A stretch of 43,275 nt of DNA. It comes from CAZEQK01 sp964514395. GTDB taxonomy: Bacteria > Bacillota > Bacilli > Tepidibacillales > Tepidibacillaceae. The stretch lies in assembly GCA_964514395.1 (NCBI GenBank), contig CAZEQK010000026.1, positions 1-43,275 of the forward strand, written 5' to 3'. The first letter of the stretch is position 1. Every line of letters starts with the position of its first letter. The notes beneath the pieces are model-generated. The model was not told where the DNA came from. It saw only the letters and a program-made list of their open reading frames with translations, and did not search any database. The position numbers and the translations under genes are program-made. This document shows, one piece after another, positions 22,741-30,808 of this stretch.

Positions 22741-23712
22741 ATGGAAATGTTACGAGAATGGATGATTTTGATGAATTGGATTCAACCAATGGAACCGATA
22801 TTAAGCGCTGACATCATTACTGGTGATGATTGGATACATCAAGTGAAATGGGATGGTATTAGAGGATTAACCTATGTAATAGATGGAGAAATACGAATTT
22901 ACACAAAAAACCGTCGTGAACGAACGGTTTTTTATCCTGAGCTACAGCATCTAACTAAATTAATTACAAAGCAGAACCTAGTATTAGATGGTGAATTAAT
23001 CGTTTTTAATAAAGAGGGAAGACCAAGCTTTCAAAGAGCTTTGACAAGAGAAAAATTGAAGACACTGAAAAACGTATCCTATTATCAACGCCATTTTCCT
23101 GTTACCTATGTCGTGTTTGATCTATTATCCTATGATAATAGGGATTTAACAAAGTATTCTTTTAAGGAAAGAAAGGAATTATTACGTGAGAGCCTTAAGC
23201 AGGATCAAACAATAGCGATTACAGATGATTTTTATGATGGGAAAAAGCTTTATCAAATGATGAGGGAAAAAGAATGGGAAGGCATCGTTTCGAAAAAAAC
23301 AGACAGTCTCTATTACCCGGGAAAGAAGCATAAGGCTTGGTATAAGACAAAATTATTGAAAAAGGTTCTTGCAATAGTCTGTGGCATCCAATGGAAGGAT
23401 GACTATCCAAATTCTCTTTTACTAGGTGTATATAGAGAAGAAGGGAATTTACACTATATAGGAAAAGCCTCAATTGGTTTAAGTCAACAGGACTATTTAC
23501 TATTAAAGGAATACAGTAAACAGCTTGGACAGAGTCAAAGCCCTTTTAATCTGATTTTCAAAACAAATCATGTCACATGGATTAAACCAGCACTCACCTG
23601 TTGGATCGAATTCTTAGAATGGACAGAAGAAGGGCATTTACGACACCCTAAAATAGTTGGCTTCAGTGACATTGCAGCAGATGAAGCAAATGGAAAGGAA
23701 GTGCTCGAATAG
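22741..23712 (+). CDS. ligD: ATP-dependent DNA ligase domain of LigD as a separate protein
   Basis: A 323-residue ATP-dependent ligase. Adenylation Lys36 lies in QVKWDGIRG (motif I), with IYTKNRRERT (motif Ia), LDGELIVF (motif III), EGIVSKK (motif IV) and AWYKTK (motif V) all visible. An OB-fold domain follows (about 215-310). It seals the nick after end joining. The first ATG (22741) has only a weak site; the ATG at 22771 (MNWIQPMEP) aligns better with family starts, so the N-terminus is uncertain. In Bacillus YkoU the ligase is fused to the polymerase domain; here the two are separate and the stop TAG shares a base with the next GTG start, so they remain translationally coupled. Confidence 0.9.
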   Translation: MEMLREWMILMNWIQPMEPILSADIITGDDWIHQVKWDGIRGLTYVIDGEIRIYTKNRRERTVFYPELQHLTKLITKQNLVLDGELIVFNKEGRPSFQRALTREKLKTLKNVSYYQRHFPVTYVVFDLLSYDNRDLTKYSFKERKELLRESLKQDQTIAITDDFYDGKKLYQMMREKEWEGIVSKKTDSLYYPGKKHKAWYKTKLLKKVLAIVCGIQWKDDYPNSLLLGVYREEGNLHYIGKASIGLSQQDYLLLKEYSKQLGQSQSPFNLIFKTNHVTWIKPALTCWIEFLEWTEEGHLRHPKIVGFSDIAADEANGKEVLE

Positions 23713-24596
23713 TGGATACGATCATGATTGATAAAAATCCTGTAAGAATAACCAATCCAGAAAAATTGCTGTGGCCAAATCTTGGTATTAGAAAAATTGA
23801 TTACATCTCAAGACTATTGAAAATTTCGGACTATATCCTTCCCCATTCTCGTCATCGTCTATTAACAACGATTCGTTACCCAGACGGGGTGGCAGGGAAA
23901 TCTTTTTATCAGAAAAACATCCCTAAATATGCACCAGCCTGGCTTGAAACATCGCAATGGAAGGATACAAATTATATCGTATTAAATTCTAAGGCTGCAC
24001 TGGCTTGGTTAGCCAATCAAGCAGTTTTGGAATTCCATACCTCCTTCAATCCAATTGAAAATAACCTTTATCCCTCCTCTTTAGTTTTTGATCTAGATCC
24101 ATCGAAAGGGCAAACCTTTGATGAGGTTGTGGAGGTAGCTTTTATCATACATGATACGCTAGAAGCCTTACAAATAAAAAGCTGGTGCAAGACCTCAGGA
24201 GCAACAGGACTACAAATATATATACCGATTGGCAAGCAGTATGATTATGATACAGCACGAAGACTTAATCATTTCTTTGGTCTCTATTTCAGTCAAAAAT
24301 ACCCGCAGTTAGTAACGATAGAAAGAATGGTCGATAAGAGAGGAAGAAAACTGTATTTTGATTATTTACAAATGTGGCAAGGTAAAACGATTACGATGGT
24401 TTATTCTCCAAGAGCAACCCCAGAAGCCTCAATATCCACACCAATAGAATGGGATGAGCTAAATAAAGGGATGAAGCCAGCAGACTTTAATCTGCTTAAT
24501 ATCAAGGAACGTTTGGATCAGAAGGGTGACCTTTTTTCTGCGTTATTAGATAAGAGTAATAACCAAAGTTTGGATCATATTTTGGGGGCTTTGTAA
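23712..24596 (+). CDS. ligD: LigD polymerase/primase domain as a separate protein
   Basis: A 294-residue protein of the archaeo-eukaryotic primase superfamily, LigD PolDom type. Visible are RITNPEKLLWPNLGIRKIDY at 12-31, IRYPDG, catalytic Asp127 and Asp129 in FDLDPS, TSGATGLQIYIP, and GRKLYFDYLQ with the third catalytic Asp. It fills gaps and adds ribonucleotides or deoxynucleotides at breaks held by Ku. The GTG start at 23712 overlaps the ligase stop by 1 bp and has GGAAAGGAAGTG upstream. No phosphoesterase domain is present in the cluster, as in Bacillus. It forms an operon ku-lig-pol. Confidence 0.92.
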   Translation: MDTIMIDKNPVRITNPEKLLWPNLGIRKIDYISRLLKISDYILPHSRHRLLTTIRYPDGVAGKSFYQKNIPKYAPAWLETSQWKDTNYIVLNSKAALAWLANQAVLEFHTSFNPIENNLYPSSLVFDLDPSKGQTFDEVVEVAFIIHDTLEALQIKSWCKTSGATGLQIYIPIGKQYDYDTARRLNHFFGLYFSQKYPQLVTIERMVDKRGRKLYFDYLQMWQGKTITMVYSPRATPEASISTPIEWDELNKGMKPADFNLLNIKERLDQKGDLFSALLDKSNNQSLDHILGAL

Positions 24597-24644
24597 TTTG
24601 CAACGCGCTTCGTCGGTCATTGCTTTTGCAAACCACAAATCTAA

Positions 24645-24791
24645 TTAGATGATGGGGAAGTTTAGGTTTAGAATAATTTTCTGGATCTTGTATCTAAACG
24701 AAGGATTTTTAATAAATCCTTTGTACCCGTTCTTGGGGGAAGTGTAAACATCAATACCACTTCTTTGCATCCATTGATTGATAGCACCCAT
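24645..24791 (-). CDS. small hypothetical protein (48 aa)
   Basis: A 48-residue basic minus-strand frame with AAAGGGG about 7 bp before the ATG at 24791. It begins MGAINQWMQRSGIDVYTSPK and ends with an aromatic/hydrophobic helix. No motif is recognised. It converges with the LigD polymerase gene; TTTGCAA/TTGCAAA (24597-24631) could serve as a weak terminator between them. Confidence 0.45.
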   Translation of the reverse strand: MGAINQWMQRSGIDVYTSPKNGYKGFIKNPSFRYKIQKIILNLNFPII

Positions 24792-25150
24792 TAAAAATCC
24801 CCTTTCTAACATTTAGTGTTTATAATTGATATTAGTACATAGTCTAACAATAATTGGTTTCATTATTTATTTTATAAACATAACAATTATAACATTTTCT
24901 TCTAATAATGTTAATATCATATTAAACAATCTAATCCTCTTATAATTGCTTTTATGTACCATATACGAAAGATAATATTCCTTGATTAAGGCTACTTTAT
25001 CTAAGCTAAATAATTAGATATACTTTATAGTGAGAGTATCCCATAAAGTGGAACTTGATGCAGATAGAGTTTTAAACTTCATCTGAATGTTAATTGAACG
25101 AACACATGGGTTTTAGAGTGGTTAGCTATTGGATAAAAGGAGGAGCTAGA
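24792..25150. other. AT-rich intergenic region upstream of the deaminase
   Basis: About 360 bp without a gene. It carries the divergent control regions of the small minus-strand gene and of the deaminase. A hairpin ACTTTAT/ATAAAGT (25022-25049) lies 100 bp before the deaminase start. I looked for S-box, SAH and purine riboswitch motifs because of the gene's substrate and saw none. Confidence 0.4.
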
Positions 25151-26443
25151 TTGAGGAAAATAATAACAAATGCTTTAATCATCACCATGAACGATCAAGA
25201 GGAAATCATTCAAGATGGCTGGATGATGATAGATGATGATATCATCACACAAATAGGAAAAGAACCAATAGAAATAACAGATACTGATGAAGTGATAGAT
25301 GTAAAAGGTGATATTGTGATGCCGGGTTTAATTAACACCCACGGACATGCAACCATGAGTTTACTAAGGGGTTTCGGTGATGATTTGCCTCTAGATATCT
25401 GGCTAAAGGAAAAAATGTGGCCTGTAGAAGGACAATTTAAGGAAGAGCATGTGAAGTGGGGTACAGCTTTAGCGATTATTGAAATGCTAAAGACAGGTAC
25501 CACCACCTTTTCAGATATGTATATATTTATGGACGTCGTTGCAGAGGCAGTTAAGGAATCAGGTATTCGTGCGAATCTTTCCCGAGGTATATTAGGCATG
25601 GGAACGGTCGAGCAACGTAAAAATAAGTTGATGGAGGCATCAGCATTTGCAAAACATTGGAACCATCAAGCAGAGGGTCGAATCACGACCATGCTGTCCC
25701 CACATTCTCCTTATACTTGTTCATCATCCTATATTGAAAAAATACTTGAGGAAGCGATAGATATAGAAGTTCCAATACAAATTCATATGTCAGAAACAAG
25801 GGCTGAAGTGGATAATAGTTATCGTGATAATGGAATGAGGCCAGTTGAGCTTTTAGAAAAAATAGGTGTTTTTGATCATAGAGCCTTAATAGCTCATGCA
25901 GTCCATGTCAATCTACAAGAAATTAAAATTTTAGCAGAACATGATATTAAAATTTCCCATAATCCAGGTAGTAATCTGAAGCTAGGAAGTGGAATTGCCC
26001 CTGTACCAGAAATGATAAGACAAGGTATACGGGTTTCTTTGGGGACTGATAGTGCAGCTAGTAATAATAATTTGGATATGTTTGAAGAAATGAGGTTAGC
26101 GGCACTAATTCATAAGGGCAAAGAAGAGGACCCTTTAGCTATACCTGCTAAGCTAGCTTTAAAGATGGCTACAAGCTATGGAGCCGAAGCATTATTTTTA
26201 CAAAAGCAAATCGGATCATTAGAGGCTGGAAAGAAAGCAGATTTCATTATCATCAATAAGAATCAAGCTCATTTTTATCCAATGCATGATCCCGTATCAC
26301 ATTTGGTTTATGCTGCTTCTGGACATGATGTCAAGGATGTCTATATTAATGGTAAACAAATTGTTAAGAATGGAGAGTTATTGACCTTAGATGAAGAAAA
26401 AATATATCATATGGTAAATAATTTAGTAAAACAATGGGTATAA
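25151..26443 (+). CDS. mtaD: 5'-methylthioadenosine / S-adenosylhomocysteine deaminase
   Basis: A 430-residue amidohydrolase of the MtaD/TrzA/AtzA branch. I use the TTG at 25151, 6 bp after AAAGGAGGA; the frame extends upstream to 25094 without such a site. Metal-binding motifs are present: INTHGHATM (HxH), IHMSETRAE, LIAHAVH and GTDSAASNNNLDMFEE. The GDDLPLDIWLKEKMWPVE loop is typical of MTA/SAH deaminases. It deaminates adenosine derivatives in methionine-SAM salvage in the cytoplasm. It stands alone with its own upstream region; a minus-strand gene converges from the right. Confidence 0.88.
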   Translation: MRKIITNALIITMNDQEEIIQDGWMMIDDDIITQIGKEPIEITDTDEVIDVKGDIVMPGLINTHGHATMSLLRGFGDDLPLDIWLKEKMWPVEGQFKEEHVKWGTALAIIEMLKTGTTTFSDMYIFMDVVAEAVKESGIRANLSRGILGMGTVEQRKNKLMEASAFAKHWNHQAEGRITTMLSPHSPYTCSSSYIEKILEEAIDIEVPIQIHMSETRAEVDNSYRDNGMRPVELLEKIGVFDHRALIAHAVHVNLQEIKILAEHDIKISHNPGSNLKLGSGIAPVPEMIRQGIRVSLGTDSAASNNNLDMFEEMRLAALIHKGKEEDPLAIPAKLALKMATSYGAEALFLQKQIGSLEAGKKADFIIINKNQAHFYPMHDPVSHLVYAASGHDVKDVYINGKQIVKNGELLTLDEEKIYHMVNNLVKQWV

Positions 26444-26454
26444 TTAATTAATAA

Positions 26455-26484
26455 TAAAAAAAGCCTGCATTCTTCCATGCAGGC
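26455..26484 (-). terminator. intrinsic terminator for the 54-aa minus-strand gene
   Basis: GCCTGCAT (26463-26470) and ATGCAGGC (26477-26484) form a perfect 8-bp stem. The T-run is on the minus-strand side (A at 26456-26462), so it ends minus-strand transcription. Confidence 0.8.
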
Positions 26485-26524
26485 ACAAGTCAGATAAAGA
26501 TAGAGGTATAAGCAAGAAAATTTT

Positions 26525-26689
26525 TTAAATCGTAAACAAATTGTTTTTCATTCTAAATTCAGGAAATTCATGGTGTAATGCTTCGTTTTCGCTTAACAAT
26601 AGCCATGAGAGCAATTCATGGCTATTTAGCTTGGCAGGATCAGGATTCTTTATTAATGGTGATACAGGACCTTGGGAGATGTGATTCAA
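26525..26689 (-). CDS. small hypothetical protein (54 aa) with strong expression signals
   Basis: A 54-residue frame on the minus strand with a TTG start at 26689. A near-perfect AAGGAGGTGATC (26705-26694) lies upstream and a perfect terminator downstream. The protein begins MNHISQGPVSPLIKNPDPAK, and its middle is helical (SHELLSWLLLSENEALHHEF). The family is not recognised. An 11-bp inverted repeat (AATAGCCATGA and complement, 26601-26629) lies in the coding DNA. Independent, single-gene expression suggests a small cytoplasmic protein. Confidence 0.65.
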   Translation of the reverse strand: MNHISQGPVSPLIKNPDPAKLNSHELLSWLLLSENEALHHEFPEFRMKNNLFTI

Positions 26690-26758
26690 AGTAGATCACC
26701 TCCTTAGGTAAACTTATTATTTCCTTAAAATCGTGATGATATGATATCCTTATTTATC

Positions 26759-26791
26759 ACAGACTCTCATTATTATGTGAGTCTGTTTTTT
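26759..26791 (+). terminator. intrinsic terminator
   Basis: ACAGACTC (26759-26766) pairs with GAGTCTGT (26779-26786), followed by T. It would stop rightward transcription from mtaD before ypmA. Confidence 0.8.
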
Positions 26792-26847
26792 CTAACCAAA
26801 ATTGTTTATAATGATTAAGAATATTATTATAAAAGGATGATCGATAG

Positions 26848-27012
26848 ATGGGAATTCAACTCATTGCCTCTGTAAAAGTAGATGCTGGGGATGATTTGTA
26901 TAAGATTGTAGATGTTTTAAATAAAAATTTAAAATACGATGACTTGATGTTTGGTCTGGCAAAGGATGAAAATGATCCTAATTTAATGGTGTTTACGATA
27001 TACAGAACATGA
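26848..27012 (+). CDS. ypmA: YpmA-like DUF4264 protein (54 aa)
   Basis: A 54-residue protein with AAAAGGATGAT before the ATG at 26848. The pattern SVKVDAGDDLYKIVDVLNKN followed by DDLMFGLAKD and MVFTIYRT resembles YpmA of Bacillus (about 56 residues, DUF4264): strand, helix with KIVD-LN, strand FGL, strand. In Bacillus ypmA lies between dinG and ypmB; here ypmB follows at 45 bp, which supports the call. The function is unknown. Confidence 0.7.
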   Translation: MGIQLIASVKVDAGDDLYKIVDVLNKNLKYDDLMFGLAKDENDPNLMVFTIYRT

Positions 27013-27056
27013 TGATAATCTTAAGTTGATTAATGAGGGAATAAGTGGGGAATAAA

Positions 27057-27557
27057 ATGAAAAAAATGAAAAAAATGAAAAAATACATCGTCTTATTTAT
27101 TATATTGATAGTAATTATTGCAGGCATTGGATTTATGTATTTTTATACTTTTTGGGCAAAGGAACGTGCAATTAGAACAGAAATGATTGAAAAGGCTTAT
27201 AAAGAAGTACCTGCATTAGATAAAATTGACTATATCGATTATTTTGCTGGTGAAAAGCAATACTATTTTATTTTTGGGAAAAACAAAAAAGATATCCCTA
27301 TCCTAATTTGGGAAAACGAAAATGAATTTCATGATGTGTATTTATTCAAGTATGTGACGAAGGATGAAATCGAGAAAAAGGCAGTAACAATCTCCCCAGA
27401 TATCACAATTGAAAGAATCAATACAGGAATTGATAAAAATGACCAATTAATATATGAGGTATTGTACAAGGATAAGGATAATCGTTTTGGATATCAATAC
27501 TTTAATTTAAAAACTGGTGCATTTATAAAAATGTATAAGCTAGCGAAAACAAGGTAA
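27057..27557 (+). CDS. ypmB: YpmB-like membrane-anchored DUF5590/PepSY-like protein
   Basis: A 166-residue protein; I use the ATG at 27057 (GTGGGGAAT upstream) although ATG triplets at 27066 and 27075 are possible because of a repeated MKKMKKMKK start. One membrane helix (about 10-30) is followed by an extracytoplasmic domain with a duplicated strand-helix fold: DYIDYFAGEKQYYFIFGKN and IYEVLYKDKDNRFGYQYFNL with KTGAFIKMYK at the end. The last block is the PepSY-like end pattern (tyrosine-rich strand, then TG). Size and architecture match Bacillus YpmB (161 residues). Function unknown, perhaps cell-wall related. Confidence 0.75.
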   Translation: MKKMKKMKKYIVLFIILIVIIAGIGFMYFYTFWAKERAIRTEMIEKAYKEVPALDKIDYIDYFAGEKQYYFIFGKNKKDIPILIWENENEFHDVYLFKYVTKDEIEKKAVTISPDITIERINTGIDKNDQLIYEVLYKDKDNRFGYQYFNLKTGAFIKMYKLAKTR

Positions 27558-27606
27558 CAGATGGATATAAAGCTGTTATTGCTGTTATTAATGAGTTATC
27601 GTGGTG

Positions 27607-27638
27607 AAGAATAGAAATTAATTTTCTATTCTTTTTTT
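27607..27638 (+). terminator. intrinsic terminator after ypmB
   Basis: AGAATAGAAA and TTTTCTATTCT form a 10-bp stem followed by T. It separates ypmA-ypmB from the FtsH-like pair. Confidence 0.85.
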
Positions 27639-27740
27639 GTGTTAATCATCTTTAGATGGTATCAATTACTATCTCAAACAGTATATATCATATGATATAC
27701 TCTTCTATGTACTATTTATATAGAATGGGGGAAATGTTTG

Positions 27741-28280
27741 ATGATGAAGAATATAAATATACGAATAGTCGCAGTAGTGATGACAGTTTCCCTTATTGTT
27801 ATGTTTGGAGGCTGGTTATTACATTTAGATTTTGGTGTAAAAAAACCGATGGAAGCATCATTATTAAAAATACAAGGTGTGAAGGAAAGTCATATTACTA
27901 TAGATCGTCATCAAATCAATGTGACGATTGCACTAGCTAATATCGACGATTTGCAAAAAACCTATAGGAGCATTAAAGAAGTAGTTACACCTTACTTAAG
28001 TAAGAGAGAGCTAAAGCTTACGATAAAAAATAATGAAAATCCAGATATGATAAAGGGTTGGAAACAAAATTATTTTTATATAGCGGAAGCGATTGATACC
28101 CATCAATATAGTTTAATACCAGAAACCGTTCAACATATGAAGGAGCAGTTGAATTTAGATAAGGTAGGATACTCGATGGATGATGAAAATATATATATTG
28201 ATCTTCATAAAAAAGATGCATCACTCTTTTTAGTATTACCTAAAAATAGTAATGTTATGGGGGTGAAGAACCTTGGTTAG
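27741..28280 (+). CDS. membrane-anchored partner protein of the FtsH-like protease
   Basis: About 179 residues. Starts at TTG 27738, ATG 27741 or ATG 27744 are possible after TGGGGGAAA. One membrane helix (about 8-28, IRIVAVVMTVSLIVMFGGWL) is followed by about 150 residues. These include two alpha/beta units: HITIDRHQINVTIALANIDDL and a second VGYSMDDENIYIDLHKKD, the latter with a C-terminal strand ending FLVLP. No enzymatic motif is seen. The 3' end overlaps the FtsH-like gene by 8 bp, implying translational coupling and probably a complex. A palindrome (ATATCATATGATAT, about 27686-27699) lies upstream and could be an operator. Confidence 0.65.
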   Translation: MMKNINIRIVAVVMTVSLIVMFGGWLLHLDFGVKKPMEASLLKIQGVKESHITIDRHQINVTIALANIDDLQKTYRSIKEVVTPYLSKRELKLTIKNNENPDMIKGWKQNYFYIAEAIDTHQYSLIPETVQHMKEQLNLDKVGYSMDDENIYIDLHKKDASLFLVLPKNSNVMGVKNLG

Positions 28281-29772
28281 TAAATTAATAAATATCTTGT
28301 TAGGTATCGCCTCTGCTGCCTTCATTTTTCTTGCTTATATAGGAATCAACGTAGCTCCGATTATTTTTATGTTGGCATTAACATGGATACTTTTCTTCCT
28401 TTTACGAAACAAGAAGGATAGCTTGACTGCTCTTGGAGATGTTAAGAAGCAGAATCATTCCATTCCTATTGTTAGGATAAAATTTGATGATATTGGCGGT
28501 TTGCAGAGGGTAAAAAAGGAGCTGACTGAGTCCCTAGACTTTTTAAAATTTCAGGATAAATATTTGAAATATGGAATACGTCCAATTAAAGGAATACTAT
28601 TAGATGGTCCACCTGGTACAGGAAAAACACTGCTAGCAAAAGCAGCAGCAAGCTATACAGATTCTGTTTTTGTAGCCGCATCTGGTAGTGAATTTGTTGA
28701 GATGTATGTGGGGGTTGGAGCACAAAGAGTAAGAGGATTGTTCAAGGAAGCACGGAGCTTAGCTAACAAAAATCAAAAAACAAGCGCAATTATCTTTATA
28801 GATGAAATTGATGTAGTTGGTGGGAAAAGAGATGGTAAAAATCAACGAGAATATGATCAAACCTTAAATCAGCTACTTACCGAAATGGATGGTATAAAAA
28901 CAAATGATATGCCGAAAATTTTAATAATAGCAGCTACGAATCGAAAAGATATGCTAGATAATGCATTAACGAGACCCGGCCGCTTTGATCGTCATATTAC
29001 CGTTGACCTACCAGACAAAAAGGCAAGGGTGAAAATACTTGAAATACACACCAACCAAAAACCATTAGCAAGTGATGTGAACCTAGAACAAATAGCCAAT
29101 GAAACCTATGGTTTTTCTGGAGCACAGCTTGAAAGCTTGGCAAATGAGGCGGCTATCTATGCGTTTCGAGAAGAGAGTATAGAGATAAAAGCAAAGCACT
29201 TTTCAAATGCCACAGACAAGGTCCTCATGGGAGAGCAAATTGATCGGGAGGCAACAGAAGCAGAAAAACGTCGTGTAGCTATCCATGAATTAGGACATGC
29301 CATGGTAGCAGAAAAAATAATACCAGGCTCCGTATCACAGGTGGCTCTTCGCCCAAGAGGGCAGGCTTTAGGCTATGTTCGCCATAACCCAAAGGATGAG
29401 CAATATCTACACACAAAAAGATCAATTGAAGAACAAATAAAAATAGCATTAGGCGGTGCAGTAGCTGAGGAAATCTTCTATGGAGAAAGAAGTACAGGCT
29501 CAAAGAATGATTTTGATCAAGCGCTTCATTTATTAAGACAAATGCTGGAATCAGGTTTAACATCCTTAGGAATCGTGAATACTAACTATATTTCAAAGGA
29601 AAAGCTAGAAGGAGAAAGTCAGACTATTTTGAATCTGTTACTAAAAGAAACACATGATCTGTTACAATTAAATAAAAAAGTAATTTCTGAAGCGTTAAAA
29701 CATCTCGAAAACGAAGAAGTTCTTTCTGGACAAGAATTTAGAAATATGATTGAACAACTATCAGAAGCATAA
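28273..29772 (+). CDS. FtsH-family AAA+ zinc metalloprotease lacking the extracytoplasmic domain
   Basis: A 499-residue membrane protease with a TTG start at 28273 after GGGGGTGAAGAA. Two membrane helices (about 5-24 and 28-45) are separated by only a few residues, whereas classical FtsH has an extracytoplasmic domain of about 70-80 residues there. The AAA domain has Walker A GPPGTGKT at 112-119, pore loop EFVEMYVGVG, Walker B IIFIDEID and the RPGRFDRH arginine-finger region. The M41 domain has the zinc motif HELGH at 338-342 and a later KNDFDQAL Asp ligand. It should unfold and degrade membrane or cytosolic proteins. It is a paralogue of the housekeeping FtsH (usually about 640 residues and near tilS/hpt), coupled to the upstream partner gene. 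Confidence 0.88.
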   Translation: MVSKLINILLGIASAAFIFLAYIGINVAPIIFMLALTWILFFLLRNKKDSLTALGDVKKQNHSIPIVRIKFDDIGGLQRVKKELTESLDFLKFQDKYLKYGIRPIKGILLDGPPGTGKTLLAKAAASYTDSVFVAASGSEFVEMYVGVGAQRVRGLFKEARSLANKNQKTSAIIFIDEIDVVGGKRDGKNQREYDQTLNQLLTEMDGIKTNDMPKILIIAATNRKDMLDNALTRPGRFDRHITVDLPDKKARVKILEIHTNQKPLASDVNLEQIANETYGFSGAQLESLANEAAIYAFREESIEIKAKHFSNATDKVLMGEQIDREATEAEKRRVAIHELGHAMVAEKIIPGSVSQVALRPRGQALGYVRHNPKDEQYLHTKRSIEEQIKIALGGAVAEEIFYGERSTGSKNDFDQALHLLRQMLESGLTSLGIVNTNYISKEKLEGESQTILNLLLKETHDLLQLNKKVISEALKHLENEEVLSGQEFRNMIEQLSEA

Positions 29773-29773
29773 A

Positions 29774-29807
29774 AATAAGCCAACTTTTCTTTTTTGGCTT
29801 ATTTTTT
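29774..29807 (+). terminator. intrinsic terminator after the FtsH-like gene
   Basis: AATAAGCCAA and TTGGCTTATT form a 10-bp stem followed by T (29802-29807). Confidence 0.85.
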
Positions 29808-29840
29808 GAATCTGTTTCATGAAATTGTAACAAATATATA

Positions 29841-29873
29841 TAACACAATTCTCCTTCATTGTGTTACTATAAA
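29841..29873 (+). promoter_or_regulatory. inverted-repeat operator and -10 box upstream of the dehydrogenase homologue
   Basis: TAACACAAT (29841-29849) and ATTGTGTTA (29858-29866) are a perfect 9-bp inverted repeat with an 8-bp spacer. A TATAAA box follows at 29868-29873 with no good -35 element. A regulator bound here would overlap RNA polymerase. It is not the Rex consensus (TTGTGA...TCACAA). The regulator is unknown. Confidence 0.55.
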
Positions 29874-29908
29874 ATAGGATTTATTTTTTAATGGGGAGGT
29901 TTATCGAT

Positions 29909-30781
29909 ATGGCTATACGCAAAGTAGGCGTTATTGGGGCAGGAGTGATGGGATTAGGCCTAACTCAGGTTCTTGCTGAACATGGAATCGATGTGATTTT
30001 AGTCGATAAGGAAGAGGTTATCCTTGATCGTGCTAAAGTTCACTTAGAGCAATTACTGAACAAGGATATTGAGAGATGGGCAATTACAGAGACTGAAAAA
30101 AAAATCATTGTTTCAAAGATTAAATTCACACTAGATAAATCGTTACTGAAGGATGCAGAATTCATTTTTGAAACCGTGGATGAAATATTAGAGTGTAAGA
30201 AGAAAATCTTTAATGAAATAGATGACATATGCCGTCCTGATGTTATCTTTGCTTCAAATACATCTACTTTGAGTATTACTGAGATTGCAGCAGTGACAAA
30301 GCGACCAGAGAAATTTATTGGCTTAAACTTTACACATCCTGTTGTTAAAAGACAATTGGTACAAATCGTCCGAGGTTTTAAAACATCAGATGAAACCTAC
30401 GAAATCGCGAAAACCTTTGTTGAAAAAATCGGAAAGAAAAGTATTCAGGTATTTGAATCTCCTGGATATGTGACCATCCGTTTGATGATGCCTTTACTAA
30501 ATGAAGCAATGAATCTCTTAGTGGAAGGAGTCGCTTCAGCTGAGGATATTGATAAAGCGATGAAACTAGGATTTGATTTCCCATATGGACCGTTGGAAAT
30601 GGCAGATAGAATGGGGTTAGATGCTGTGCTTCGTGTTACAGATGCAATGTATCGAGAATATGGCGAAGGGAAATATCGTCCAGCCTTGATGCTAAGAAAA
30701 CTTGTACGAGCTGAGCACCTTGGTGAAAAAAATGGTGAAGGCTTTTTTAAATACAATGATAAAGGGGAACGTATTGACTAA
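29909..30781 (+). CDS. 3-hydroxyacyl-CoA dehydrogenase homologue with altered active site
   Basis: A 290-residue protein; the ATG at 29909 has GGGGAGG in front, and an ATG at 29891 overlaps that site. The N-terminal Rossmann domain binds NAD(P) (VGVIGAGVMGLGLTQVLAEHG at 6-26, Asp33). The C-terminal helical domain includes GFDFPYGPLEMADRMGLD and ends with GEKNGEGFFKY. It is collinear with clostridial Hbd. However the catalytic residues differ: Ser119 is kept, but the His is Asn140 (GLNFTHP instead of GMHFFNP), the Glu is Gln152 and the Asn of NR is Ile190. Normal oxidation of 3-hydroxyacyl-CoA is therefore unlikely. It is 27 bp upstream of ackA. It may use another substrate or act as a sensor. 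Confidence 0.8.
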   Translation: MAIRKVGVIGAGVMGLGLTQVLAEHGIDVILVDKEEVILDRAKVHLEQLLNKDIERWAITETEKKIIVSKIKFTLDKSLLKDAEFIFETVDEILECKKKIFNEIDDICRPDVIFASNTSTLSITEIAAVTKRPEKFIGLNFTHPVVKRQLVQIVRGFKTSDETYEIAKTFVEKIGKKSIQVFESPGYVTIRLMMPLLNEAMNLLVEGVASAEDIDKAMKLGFDFPYGPLEMADRMGLDAVLRVTDAMYREYGEGKYRPALMLRKLVRAEHLGEKNGEGFFKYNDKGERID

Positions 30782-30808
30782 AAGTCATTTTATAAAAGGG
30801 GATTGTAA

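Noticed and set aside
24792..25150. S-box, SAH or purine riboswitch upstream of mtaD
   Set aside because: None of the conserved cores of these riboswitches was recognised; only a simple 7-bp hairpin is present.
27656..27940. 94-codon frame overlapping the FtsH partner gene
   Set aside because: Low-complexity Ser/Tyr-rich translation; the frame at 27741 has the ribosome binding site, the membrane helix and the coupling to the protease.
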